A DNA stretch of 64,000 nucleotides. Origin: Martinezella lusitana (GTDB taxonomy: Bacteria; Pseudomonadota; Alphaproteobacteria; Rhizobiales; Rhizobiaceae). Location of the stretch: contig NZ_WUEY01000019.1 in NCBI RefSeq assembly GCF_010668395.1, positions 1 to 64,000 of the forward strand, written 5' to 3'. Made by a program: the position numbers and the translations under genes. Position 1 is the first letter of the stretch, and each line of letters opens with the position of its first letter. A model generated the notes under the pieces. The model was not told where the DNA came from, did not search any database, and saw nothing but the letters and a program-made list of their open reading frames with translations. This document shows, one piece after another, positions 8,756 through 17,415 of this stretch.

Positions 8756-9526
8756 ATGGCAAAAGCAATGTTCGATCTTTCAGGTAAGGTGGCGGTGGTG
8801 ACCGGCGCCAGTCGCGGATTGGGGCAGTGGATCGCCGTTTCGCTTGCGGAGGCGGGTGCCGACCTTTGCATCACTGCCCGCGACGAAAAATCCTTGGCCG
8901 ATACGAAGCAAAAGATCGAGGCCGTCGGCCGGTCTTGCGTAACGAGCGCCCAGGACGTGACAGACGTTTCCTCCATTGACGCAACGCTGGCGAGGTTCGC
9001 GACCATCAGCGGTGCGATCGATATTTTGGTCAACAACGCCGGCTATGAGGAAGTTTCGCCGTCCTTCGACGTCGATGAGCAGCTCTGGGATAGAATTATC
9101 GGCACCAATCTCAAGGGAGCTTTCTTTTGGTCGCAGGCGGCGGCCCGGACGATGGCAACGCAGCCGGAAGGCGGTAGCATCATCAACCTGTGCTCGCTGA
9201 CCTCCTATGTCGGCATTCCAACCGCCGTTCCTTATGGCTCTTCGAAATCCGGTTTGCTTGGCATGACCAGGGCGCTTTCGGCGGAATGGGCGCAATACGG
9301 AATCCGGGTCAACGCAATCGCGCCAGGCTATTTTCGCACAACGATGACAGAGGGCTTTTACCAGGACGAGGACTGGGCAGCGAAAATGCTCGACAAGATT
9401 CCCCAGAAGAGATTTGGCAGGGAATCCGACATCGGCGGTGCGGTTGTCTTTTTGGCAAGCAGCGCGTCTGGCTATATTACCGGTCAATGCCTTCCAGTCG
9501 ACGGTGGCTTTCTGGCTTCCATCTGA
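8756..9526 (+). CDS. SDR family NAD(P)-dependent oxidoreductase
   Basis: A 256-residue classical short-chain dehydrogenase. The ATG at 8756 follows AATAAGGGGA. It has the cofactor motif TGASRGLG (about residues 15-22), NNAG (LVNNAGYEE), a catalytic Ser in SLTSYVG and the Tyr-x3-Lys pair in YGSSKSG, with the C-terminal GQCLPVDGGF. It would oxidise or reduce a hydroxyl/carbonyl group. It is divergent from the HisC-like gene and is followed by a 283-nt gap containing a second operator before the HisD-like gene. Confidence 0.92.
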   Translation: MAKAMFDLSGKVAVVTGASRGLGQWIAVSLAEAGADLCITARDEKSLADTKQKIEAVGRSCVTSAQDVTDVSSIDATLARFATISGAIDILVNNAGYEEVSPSFDVDEQLWDRIIGTNLKGAFFWSQAAARTMATQPEGGSIINLCSLTSYVGIPTAVPYGSSKSGLLGMTRALSAEWAQYGIRVNAIAPGYFRTTMTEGFYQDEDWAAKMLDKIPQKRFGRESDIGGAVVFLASSASGYITGQCLPVDGGFLASI

Positions 9527-9565
9527 AAAAAGCAAATGAGGCTTGACAGGGTGGGTTTGATGTTA

Positions 9566-9597
9566 TTGTCTATAGATGTATAGACATCTATAGACAA
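9566..9597. promoter_or_regulatory. Compound inverted repeat, TATAGAC operator
   Basis: Perfect 13-bp arms TTGTCTATAGATG (9566-9578) and CATCTATAGACAA (9585-9597) flank TATAGA. Inside lie overlapping GTCTATA/TATAGAC half-sites. It is in the promoter region of the HisD-like operon (9810 onward), about 210 bp upstream of the start. Together with 8689-8710 it suggests one regulator controlling both transcription units, most plausibly the local HutC-like protein. The remaining 9598-9809 leader shows no gene. Confidence 0.65.
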
Positions 9598-9809
9598 ATA
9601 AAAAACGGGAACGAAGTCGTAGACTTCCTGGGATCTGGCCGGATAACCATCCGGTATCCTTGATGCAAATAGTCTGTAGGGACATGCGTTGGCGAGCAGG
9701 AACTGTGCCGCCTCCCGGCATCCCTTGCAGGAAAGATGGATCGTTGCGCGGCAAACGCGACGACGGTTGCGGCTATCTGCGCCTTTGCGCACCAACAGGG
9801 ATGTGAGCA

Positions 9810-11138
9810 ATGACCAATGTCACCTTTCATGAATATTCCAGGCTCGGACCGGACGAAAAGGCCGCGCTGCTGAGACGATCGGAAACGGACATTTCCGGCT
9901 TCATGGAGAAGGTGGCGCCGATCCTGGACGCCGTGCGCACGGAAGGTGATCGTGCTGTCGCCCGTTTCGGCCGCGAACTCGACAAGGCTGACGTCACGGA
10001 AGCGACCCTGAAGGTGACAGAAAGTGAATTCGACGAGGCGTTCAAGCTCGTCAGCGAGGACGTTGTCGAAGCCATCACCTTCGGGATTGACAATATCCGT
10101 CGCTTTCACGAGGAGCAGAAGCCCGAGGCGATGTGGCTGAAGGAAATCAAGCCGGGCGCTTTCGCGGGCGACCGTTTCACACCGATCAAGTCGGTGGCGC
10201 TCTACGTCCCGCGCGGCAAGGGATCCTTTCCCTCGGTCACGATGATGACCTCGGTGCCAGCCGTGGTCGCAGGGGTTCCCAATCTTGCGATTGTCACACC
10301 CCCTGCCCCGGATGGTCGCGTCGATGCGGCAACACTCGTGGCGGCACGTCTGGCCGGTGTCGAAACTGTCTATAAGGTTGGCGGCGCGCAGGCCGTTGCG
10401 GCCGTCGCCTATGGAACGGAAACGATCAAGCCGGCCCTGAAGATTGTCGGACCCGGAAGCCCCTGGGTCGTCGCGGCGAAACGCAGTCTGGCCGGTATCA
10501 TCGATACCGGCCTTCCGGCTGGTCCCTCTGAAGCCATGATCTTTGCCGACGACACCGTCCATGGCGGGCTGGCAGCCCTTGATCTGCTGATCGAGGCCGA
10601 ACACGGGCCGGACTCTTCCGCATACCTTGTCACCCACAGCCGGCGGGTAGCAGAAGAGGCCCTTGCCGCACTGCCCGAGCATTGGTCGCGGATGACCGAA
10701 CAGCGAGTCCAGTTCTCAAGCGCCGTCCTTTCCGGCAAATCGGGCGGCATCGTGCTGACGTCGTCGATCGAGGAAAGCTACGACTTCGTCAACGCCTATG
10801 CGCCGGAGCATCTCGAAATCCTGTCGCAGGATGCCTTTGCTCATCTCGGCCACATCACCGAGGCCGCAGAAATTCTCCTGGGACCTTATACGCCCGTCAG
10901 TATTGCCAACTTCTGCCTTGGCCCGAACGCGGTCCTGCCGACCAGCCGTTGGGCACGCACCTATGGTCCATTGTCGGTCACCGATTTCGTCAAGCGTAGT
11001 TCGATCGGATATGTGACGGCACCGGCCTATCCCGAGTTTGCCAAGCGCGCTCACAAGCTGGCAGAGTACGAAGGTTTCTCGTCGCATGCCCATGCCGTCT
11101 CCGCGGTGCGAGACGCCTATCTTCCGAAACGGAGTTGA
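9810..11138 (+). CDS. Histidinol dehydrogenase-like NAD-dependent dehydrogenase
   Basis: A 442-residue member of the HisD family. Family landmarks are YVPRGKGSFPS, VGGAQAVAAVAYGT, LPAGPSEAMIFAD, AEHGPDS, the catalytic Glu-His pair in YAPEHLEI, and LPTSRWARTYGPLSV. Compared with the E. coli zinc ligands Q259/H262/D360/H419, the aligned residues are E262/H265/N367/H426, so two of four ligands differ. The usual GxNHVLPT is also changed to GPNAVLPT. HisD oxidises histidinol to histidine; HisD-fold paralogues such as HpsN oxidise other diols. It heads an operon with a zinc ADH 4 nt downstream. The altered site and context argue for a non-histidinol substrate. Confidence 0.85.
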   Translation: MTNVTFHEYSRLGPDEKAALLRRSETDISGFMEKVAPILDAVRTEGDRAVARFGRELDKADVTEATLKVTESEFDEAFKLVSEDVVEAITFGIDNIRRFHEEQKPEAMWLKEIKPGAFAGDRFTPIKSVALYVPRGKGSFPSVTMMTSVPAVVAGVPNLAIVTPPAPDGRVDAATLVAARLAGVETVYKVGGAQAVAAVAYGTETIKPALKIVGPGSPWVVAAKRSLAGIIDTGLPAGPSEAMIFADDTVHGGLAALDLLIEAEHGPDSSAYLVTHSRRVAEEALAALPEHWSRMTEQRVQFSSAVLSGKSGGIVLTSSIEESYDFVNAYAPEHLEILSQDAFAHLGHITEAAEILLGPYTPVSIANFCLGPNAVLPTSRWARTYGPLSVTDFVKRSSIGYVTAPAYPEFAKRAHKLAEYEGFSSHAHAVSAVRDAYLPKRS

Positions 11139-11142
11139 ACCA

Positions 11143-12144
11143 ATGAGGGCCGTGCGGCTTTACGATGCTCTCGACCTTAGGGTCGAGGACATCGAAACTC
11201 CAGGCCCGCCGCCGACGGGCTACGTGACGATCGATGTTCGCGCGGCGGGAATCTGCGGCTCGGACGTTCACAACTTCCGGACCGGTCAGTGGATCAGCAG
11301 GCGTCCGTCGATAGCCGGCCACGAGTTCTGTGGCCGTGTTTCCGCTGTCGGCGCCGGTGTCGAAAATCTCGCGATCGGCGATCTCGTCGCAGCCGACTCT
11401 CGTTTCTACTGTGGTCAGTGCGACGCCTGCACATCCGGGCGCACCAATGTCTGTGAACATCTGGGTTTCGTTGGCGAGGTCTGCGACGGTGGCTTTGCGG
11501 AACGGACGAACCTGCCTGCCCGTCTGGTATTCAAGCACGAGCCTTCGCTGGAACCGGCGGTCGCGGCGATGGCCGAACCTCTGGCCGTCGCGCTTCATGC
11601 TGTCCGCCGACTTGATCCGCCGCCTGGCGAGCCGATCCTTCTTATCGGTTGCGGAACGATCGGTGGCCTCTGCGGGCTGTTGCTTGCGCACCTTCATGAC
11701 GGGAAATTGATGTTCTCCGATCTCAACGCCGATCGCGCCGCGATGGTTGCCGAGATTTGTGGCGGTTCCGCAATAGAGCTGGACAAGGCGGCTCTCGGCG
11801 GGAAACGTCTTCGCTATGCGGTGGACGCTACCGGGAGCACGAAAGCCATCGCAAAAGGAATAGAACTCCTTGACGGCGGCGGCGCCTTCGCTCTCGTGGG
11901 TATCAGCCACGAAAAAATCCATCTCGACCCGAACGTGCTTGTCGAGCGGGAGATCGCCTTGCTTGGCTGCCACGCTTTCGAAAGCGAATTCGCCGACGCT
12001 ATCGCGCTATTGCCAAAGCTGCAGTCCTCGCTGCTGCAGTTTAGCGAGGTCCTGACTTCGCTGGATGAGGTTCCTGACGCCTATCGCCGCTTGATGGACG
12101 GTCGTTCAAGCAAACTGAAAACGATCATCCGGATAGCCGATTGA
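11143..12144 (+). CDS. Zinc-dependent alcohol dehydrogenase (MDR family)
   Basis: A 333-residue medium-chain dehydrogenase starting at 11143 after GGAGTTGAACCA. It carries the catalytic-zinc motif ICGSDVH, GHEFCG, the structural zinc lobe CGQCDACTSGRTNVC with four Cys, and a Rossmann motif LIGCGTIGG. It resembles sorbitol, threonine and galactitol dehydrogenases. Its stop codon overlaps the TTG start of the GntR regulator gene. It would act on a polyol or hydroxy intermediate of the cluster's substrate. Confidence 0.92.
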   Translation: MRAVRLYDALDLRVEDIETPGPPPTGYVTIDVRAAGICGSDVHNFRTGQWISRRPSIAGHEFCGRVSAVGAGVENLAIGDLVAADSRFYCGQCDACTSGRTNVCEHLGFVGEVCDGGFAERTNLPARLVFKHEPSLEPAVAAMAEPLAVALHAVRRLDPPPGEPILLIGCGTIGGLCGLLLAHLHDGKLMFSDLNADRAAMVAEICGGSAIELDKAALGGKRLRYAVDATGSTKAIAKGIELLDGGGAFALVGISHEKIHLDPNVLVEREIALLGCHAFESEFADAIALLPKLQSSLLQFSEVLTSLDEVPDAYRRLMDGRSSKLKTIIRIAD

Positions 12145-12911
12145 TCAAGCACACGCCTCGGCGTGAGACGGAGAAGGAATTGCCCGGTCTTTCGAATACC
12201 GCGCTGCCACTTTACGAGAAGATCAAGGACTTCGTCCTCGACAACATCGGAAATGGCAATTGGCCGCAGAACGAGAAGGTCCCGTCTGAGCACGAGTTGA
12301 TGTCAACGCTCGGCGTCTCTCGAATGACGGTCCACCGCGCGCTTCGTGAATTGACGGCCGAAGGTCACCTGCGCCGCGTTCAGGGGGTCGGCACATTCGT
12401 TTCTCCTCCCAAGGCGCAGTCAACCCTGATTGAGATCAGCAACATCGTCAGCGAGATCAAGGCGCGCGGGAGCAGGTATCGCGCGGAGGTGATCACTCTG
12501 GAACGGATAAAGCGACCCGATCAAGCCCTTCTCGCCTCCTTCGAATTCAAAAAGGCGCAACCCGTAGAGCATTCGCTGATCGTTCACTACGAAAACGACG
12601 TACCGGTCCAGCTGGAGGAGCGTTACGTTAATCCGGAACTGGTCAAGAACTATCTCGACCAGGATTTCACGTCGGCCGCGACATATGACTACCTGCAGCA
12701 CAGCACCCCCTTGACCGAGGTAGAACACCTGATCAGCGCCGTTCCCGCCACCGAACGCCATGCTCGGCTTTTGCACATTCGCGAGCATGACAGTTGTCTG
12801 GTCCTCAACCGCAAGACCTGGACGGGCCAAACGGTGGCAACCGTCAATACCTTCACCTATGTCGGCAGCCGCTACACGCTTGGAAGCAGGTATCTGCCGC
12901 CGGCAAAATAA
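12141..12911 (+). CDS. GntR family regulator, HutC-like (UTRA domain)
   Basis: A 256-residue protein with an N-terminal GntR winged helix (about 22-90: YEKIKDFVL, VPSEHELMSTLGVSRMTVHRALRELTAEGHLRRVQGVGTFV) and a C-terminal UTRA ligand-binding domain (about 105-250). The overall pattern is closest to HutC, the histidine-utilisation repressor that senses urocanate. The start is a TTG at 12141 overlapping the previous stop; another TTG at 12180 is possible. Being inside the operon suggests autoregulation, probably at the TATAGAC palindromes at 8689 and 9566. The effector is unknown. Confidence 0.86.
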   Translation: MIKHTPRRETEKELPGLSNTALPLYEKIKDFVLDNIGNGNWPQNEKVPSEHELMSTLGVSRMTVHRALRELTAEGHLRRVQGVGTFVSPPKAQSTLIEISNIVSEIKARGSRYRAEVITLERIKRPDQALLASFEFKKAQPVEHSLIVHYENDVPVQLEERYVNPELVKNYLDQDFTSAATYDYLQHSTPLTEVEHLISAVPATERHARLLHIREHDSCLVLNRKTWTGQTVATVNTFTYVGSRYTLGSRYLPPAK

Positions 12912-12933
12912 CAAGCCTGGATTGGATCAAACG

Positions 12934-14223
12934 ATGGCCCAACAAAACAGTCGGACGGCAGCGATCCGCGAATATGCCAAGCGGCGTGACGGCAGCGCCG
13001 AAGCCTTGCTGACCGATCTCTTGCGGGATCTCTTTCAAGTCGACGCCCGCCATTTGGCGATCAACCATGACCAGTACAGTCTCAACTCGCTGAACGGCTT
13101 CTTCGAGGCCGGCGGAAAGCCGTACTTCTTCAAGTTCCACCAGGAGGAAAACGAGGAGGAAATGAGCGGCGAATATTATCGGGCGGATATTCTTGCCAAG
13201 GCCGGTCTTCCTGTCGATCAGCCGGTTATGATGTCGACACTTCCTGGCGAACAGATTCTCGTCTACCGCCGCAGGACAGATCCACGCTTCTCAGACGTTC
13301 TGCGGGAACTCGACGGGCTCGGAGATCAATCGGCAATCAGTCAGGCCGTAGACGCAGAACGCCGCCTCAACGAGGCAGTGCTGGCGGTATATTTGGAGAC
13401 GCTTCACCCCGTCACGCCCGAACAGGTCATGCGCGAGCCGGTTCATAGGCTGTTTTACGACCGGCTCGTGACCGCGCCGCAGGGATCCTATCCCGGCGGC
13501 CGCCTTGCAAGCTACTACGTCGGCAAGGACTTCCAGTTTCCCGGAGCAGCCCTTTCCTGGGATGAGCTTTCTCGCGCCCGTTTCGTCATCAACGGCATCG
13601 AATACCGTGAAACGCTCGGCCAGTTATTCGACGCCTCCCATGAGCGGCTAGCCCCGGCACGGCTTGCCGATGGCGGCGGCGTAACGGCGCATGGAGATGC
13701 GCACAATGCCAACGTCTGGTTTGAACGGCAGCCCAATGGCGCCACTCTTTCCTTCTTCGATCCGGCATTTGCGGGCGAGCACATCCCGACCCTTCTTGCC
13801 GAAGTCAAGACCACGTTCCACAATATGCTTGCGCATCCGTACTGGCTTTATGATCCCGGCCTTGCCGAACAGACCTTCAACGCGACAGCGAGCTTCGACG
13901 ACGGACGTCTCCTTGTGGATTTCGACTGGACGCTGAGCCCGGTCCGCGCGGCGCTCCTCGAGACGAAAGCGCAGTCGATGTGGAAGCCGCTATTGGCAGC
14001 TCTCAAGCAAAAGAGCCTGCTCCCGGCGGACTGGCGGCGGGTCGTTCGCCTTGGACTTTTCCTGTGCCCGACACTCGTCATGAACCTCAGAGCAGGTGCT
14101 GCAAACCATAATCCAACCTCGTCGCTGATCGGCCTGTCGATCTCGACGATGGTTGGTTCTGAACCGGTTTCGGGAGCGGATCTGATGACCCGGTTCCTCG
14201 ACGCTATTGACCCCGACAGGTGA
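12934..14223 (+). CDS. Aminoglycoside-phosphotransferase-fold kinase-like protein
   Basis: A 429-residue protein whose ATG is at 12934. It contains the Brenner-type catalytic segment HGDAHNANVWF near residue 253 and a following metal-binding motif FFDPAFAGEH, as in APH/choline kinase-fold phosphotransferases. The N-terminal lobe has a FFKFHQEENEEE segment, where the Lys could bind ATP. The substrate is not identifiable; small-molecule hydroxyl groups are usual. It sits between the GntR regulator and an FMN dehydrogenase in the same operon, so it may phosphorylate a pathway intermediate. Confidence 0.75.
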   Translation: MAQQNSRTAAIREYAKRRDGSAEALLTDLLRDLFQVDARHLAINHDQYSLNSLNGFFEAGGKPYFFKFHQEENEEEMSGEYYRADILAKAGLPVDQPVMMSTLPGEQILVYRRRTDPRFSDVLRELDGLGDQSAISQAVDAERRLNEAVLAVYLETLHPVTPEQVMREPVHRLFYDRLVTAPQGSYPGGRLASYYVGKDFQFPGAALSWDELSRARFVINGIEYRETLGQLFDASHERLAPARLADGGGVTAHGDAHNANVWFERQPNGATLSFFDPAFAGEHIPTLLAEVKTTFHNMLAHPYWLYDPGLAEQTFNATASFDDGRLLVDFDWTLSPVRAALLETKAQSMWKPLLAALKQKSLLPADWRRVVRLGLFLCPTLVMNLRAGAANHNPTSSLIGLSISTMVGSEPVSGADLMTRFLDAIDPDR

Positions 14224-14227
14224 GACT

Positions 14228-15385
14228 ATGACGGTCGTCAATATCGATGATCTGCGAGAAGCAGCCAGCCGGCGATTGCCGAAGCTGTTCTTCGACTATA
14301 TCGATGGTGGCTCGTTCGCCGAGGAGACCTATCGGCGAAACCGGGAGGATTTTTCGCAACTCTCATTGCGCCAGACAGTCCTTGCCGACAGTGCGGAGCC
14401 GGATCTTTCCACCGATTATCTCGGTCATCGCCATGCGCTTCCCTTCATGCTCGGCCCGGTCGGCTTCCTCGGCCTCTACTCCCGAAACGGCGAACAAAAG
14501 GCGGCACGGGCTGCCGATGCCGCACGCATTCCCTTCGCCCTTTCGACTTTTTCGATCGCCTCACTGGCGGAGGTGCGTCGGGCGTCGAGCGGGATCCTGC
14601 ACTTCCAGCTCTATGTCCTCGACGATCACGAGCTCGGAGAGCAATTTTTGCGCGCGGCGGAGGATGCCGGCGCGGAAGCGCTCTATGTGACCGTAGACAC
14701 AGCGATCACCGCTATTCGCGAACGGGATGTGCGAAACGGTTTCCGATCGCTGACGCGCGTCTCGCCGCGCCTCTTCGCCAGCTTATGCGGGAAGCCAGCC
14801 TGGTTGTTCGACATCGCCCAAGGCGGGATGCCATCCGTAAAGGCGGTCGAGCATCGCCCGGATTTCGGATCCGGAGCACTCGAACAGGCCGCCAACCTCT
14901 CTCGGCGTATCGACAAACGCCTGGCCTGGCATGATATCGCCCGTCTTCGCGATCGTTGGAAACGGAAGCTCGTCATCAAGGGCATCCTGTCCCCGGACGA
15001 CGCCGAAAAGGCGAAGGCAATCGGTGTCGACGGTGCGGTGATCTCAAACCATGGCGGCCGGCAACTGGATGGCGCGACGAGCACCATATCCGCATTGCCC
15101 GGGATACGGGCAGCGGTTGGACCTGACTTCACGTTGATGCTGGATGGCGGGATCCGAAGGGGAAGCGATATCATCAAGGCGCTTGGATCAGGTGCGGACG
15201 GCGTCATGCTGGGACGTGCGTATACTTACGGTCTCGCAGCGGCAGGCCAATCGGGGGTGGCTCAGGCTATCGAGATCCTTCGCCAAGAAATCTCGATCAC
15301 CTTGACGCTCATGGGGTGCGGATCGATCGGCGAACTCAAAAGCAAAGGCCCGCACTTTGTCTTGAAAACGAAACCGTCAGCGTGA
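14228..15385 (+). CDS. FMN-dependent alpha-hydroxy-acid dehydrogenase/oxidase (LldD-like)
   Basis: A 385-residue (beta/alpha)8 flavoenzyme starting 4 nt after the kinase stop. It keeps FFDYIDGGSFAEET near the N-terminus, the substrate-binding QLYV segment, the FMN Lys in LVIKGILSPDDAEKA, the catalytic His in SNHGGRQLDG (about residue 275) and the phosphate-binding LDGGIRRGSDIIKAL. Such enzymes oxidise lactate, mandelate, glycolate and similar 2-hydroxy acids to 2-oxo acids. It is the last enzyme of the HisD-like operon; the ABC importer follows after 128 nt. Confidence 0.9.
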   Translation: MTVVNIDDLREAASRRLPKLFFDYIDGGSFAEETYRRNREDFSQLSLRQTVLADSAEPDLSTDYLGHRHALPFMLGPVGFLGLYSRNGEQKAARAADAARIPFALSTFSIASLAEVRRASSGILHFQLYVLDDHELGEQFLRAAEDAGAEALYVTVDTAITAIRERDVRNGFRSLTRVSPRLFASLCGKPAWLFDIAQGGMPSVKAVEHRPDFGSGALEQAANLSRRIDKRLAWHDIARLRDRWKRKLVIKGILSPDDAEKAKAIGVDGAVISNHGGRQLDGATSTISALPGIRAAVGPDFTLMLDGGIRRGSDIIKALGSGADGVMLGRAYTYGLAAAGQSGVAQAIEILRQEISITLTLMGCGSIGELKSKGPHFVLKTKPSA

Positions 15386-15513
15386 GAGGAGATCGCCCAC
15401 GAAACACTCTAACCTGTATGGATACGCCCACCATAGAGCTTGATGTTCGGGCGTGAAACTTGAAATGATGCAACGCTAAACCATTCGCTGAACTATCAAA
15501 AAGAGGGGTTCCA

Positions 15514-16530
15514 ATGAACTACAAATCCATCAGCAAGCAGTTTTCCCGCGCAGCACTCGCACTCGGTATCGTCGGCATCCTCGCCGCGCCCCAGGCAAAC
15601 GCGCAGGACCAGATCCCGTCGAAGCCCGAGGCAGGCGCCTTCAAGATCGGCATCGAGCCTTGGCTCGGCTATGGCCAGTGGCATGTCGCCGCGGACAAGG
15701 GCCTCTTCAAGAAGGTCGGTCTCGACGACGTCCAGATTGTCAACTTTAGCGAAGATAAGGACATCAACGCAGCCCTTGCCAGTGGCCAGCTTGATGCGGC
15801 CAATATCGCCACGCACACGGCCATGGGCATGGTTGCCGCCGGTTTGCCCGTGAAGATCGTCTCCCTCCTCGATTTCAGCCTGAAGGCTGACGCAATCCTC
15901 GCAGGCCCTGACGTCAAGAGCGTCGCCGATCTGAAAGGCAAGAACATCGCCTTCGAGGAAGGAACGACCAGCGACATTCTGTTGAACTACGCCCTTGCCA
16001 GCAACGGCATGACCATCAACGACATCGTCAAGGTCCCGATGCCCGCGGCGGACGCCGGCACGGCACTGATCGCCGGTCGTGTTCCGATCGCAGTCACCTA
16101 CGAGCCCTATATTTCCACAGCGCTTGCTCAGAACAAAGACATCAAGCTGCTATTTGAAGCCGGCAAGGATCCGGGTCTCGTATCCGACGTTCTGGTCGTC
16201 CGCGAAGATGTCCTGAAACAGAAGCCGGGGCAGGTCCTGGCCATGATCAAAGCCTGGGACGCGGCCCTTGCCGACTATAAGGCCAACACGGACGCAGACC
16301 GCGCCGTCATCGCCAAGGCAGTCGGCGCCACCCCGGATGATCTGAAGACGGCATTCGATGGCGTTCAGTACTATAGTTCCGCGGAAGCCTCCAAGGCTTT
16401 CGATGGCGATTTCAAGACCAAGACCTTCGCCGATGTACTGAAGGCGGCCAAGCAGGCCGGCCTCGTTACCCAGGATGTTTCCGCCGACAGCATGATCGAC
16501 GCATCCTTCGTCAACGCCGCCAACAAGTGA
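15514..16530 (+). CDS. ABC transporter substrate-binding protein, nitrate/sulfonate/taurine type
   Basis: A 338-residue periplasmic protein (SsuA/TauA/ThiY class). The start is preceded by AAGAGGGGTTCCA. The N-terminal signal peptide has a hydrophobic core LALGIVGILAA and a probable cleavage ANA-QD near residue 30. The mature part carries KIGIEPWLGYGQWHVAADKGLF and the class hallmark IAFEEGTTSD. It is followed by a matching permease and ATPase. This family imports sulfonates, pyrimidine precursors, aromatic acids and amides, so the ligand is open; the neighbouring formamidase-like gene hints at an amide. Confidence 0.92.
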   Translation: MNYKSISKQFSRAALALGIVGILAAPQANAQDQIPSKPEAGAFKIGIEPWLGYGQWHVAADKGLFKKVGLDDVQIVNFSEDKDINAALASGQLDAANIATHTAMGMVAAGLPVKIVSLLDFSLKADAILAGPDVKSVADLKGKNIAFEEGTTSDILLNYALASNGMTINDIVKVPMPAADAGTALIAGRVPIAVTYEPYISTALAQNKDIKLLFEAGKDPGLVSDVLVVREDVLKQKPGQVLAMIKAWDAALADYKANTDADRAVIAKAVGATPDDLKTAFDGVQYYSSAEASKAFDGDFKTKTFADVLKAAKQAGLVTQDVSADSMIDASFVNAANK

Positions 16531-16553
16531 CCTCAGGCTCCAATGGGACTGTA

Positions 16554-17414
16554 ATGTCTAGCTCCGAACTGTCTTCAACACCAAAACAAGGACCCCGCGC
16601 GCGTTCGCGCGCGGGTGTCGGCAGGCCACCAAGTGCCTTTCGCATCGGTGATCCGATAAGCGGCCAGGCTTTCTTCCTCATCGCTGTCGCGGTCTTCCTG
16701 GTTCTGTTTGCGATTTGGTGGCTTTCCACCGCCACCGGCTGGGTGAAGCCGATCTTCCTGCCCTCCCCCGCAGCCGTGTGGACGAAAATGGTCGAGCTTG
16801 CCATGGACGGCACGCTTTGGACGGATGCTGCGATCAGCATCTATCGCATGCTTGTCGGCTTTCTCATCGCATCTGCGTTGGCGATCCCGATCGGTATCAT
16901 GATCGGCTGTTTCAAGACCTGGGAAGCAGCGATCGAGCCTTTCGTCGACTTTGTTCGCTATATGCCGGTTGTGGCATTCGTACCCCTGACCATTTTGTGG
17001 GCCGGAACGAGCGACATACAGAAATTCGTCATCATCTTCATCGGGACCTTCTTCCAGCAGGTGCTGATGGTGATGGATAGCGTCAAGCGCGTCCCATCCG
17101 ATTTCGTTGGTCTCGGTCGCACGCTTGGCATGTCGGAAACCAGGATCCTCCACCGCATCGTGCTGCCGTCCGCACTCCCAGGAATATGGGACACGTTGCG
17201 CATCAGTCTCGGCTGGGCCTGGACCTGGCTCGTACTTGCCGAGCTCGTGGCAGCGACCTCGGGTCTGGGCTATCGCATCGTCGTGTCACAGCGTTATTTT
17301 CAGACGCAGACGATCATCGGATACATCCTGCTCCTCGGCTTGCTTGGTCTGATCACCGACCAGAGCATGAAGGCCCTTGAGCGCGTCTTCTTCCGCTATG
17401 CTTCGAGGCATTGA
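16554..17414 (+). CDS. ABC transporter permease, SsuC/TauC type
   Basis: A 286-residue permease. The ATG at 16554 is preferred to an upstream GTG overlapping the previous stop, although its ribosome site is weak. There is a cytoplasmic N-terminus of about 35 residues, then about six membrane spans, and the EAA loop LGRTLGMSETRILHRIVLPSALPGIW. It pairs with the ATPase encoded immediately downstream (1 nt gap). Confidence 0.91.
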   Translation: MSSSELSSTPKQGPRARSRAGVGRPPSAFRIGDPISGQAFFLIAVAVFLVLFAIWWLSTATGWVKPIFLPSPAAVWTKMVELAMDGTLWTDAAISIYRMLVGFLIASALAIPIGIMIGCFKTWEAAIEPFVDFVRYMPVVAFVPLTILWAGTSDIQKFVIIFIGTFFQQVLMVMDSVKRVPSDFVGLGRTLGMSETRILHRIVLPSALPGIWDTLRISLGWAWTWLVLAELVAATSGLGYRIVVSQRYFQTQTIIGYILLLGLLGLITDQSMKALERVFFRYASRH

Positions 17415-17415
17415 C

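Noticed and set aside
9810..11138. Assignment of the HisD-like gene as HpsN (sulfopropanediol dehydrogenase)
   Set aside because: Sulfopropanediol pathway partners are not clearly present, and the GDxxxGTNH-type segment remembered for that group is altered here.
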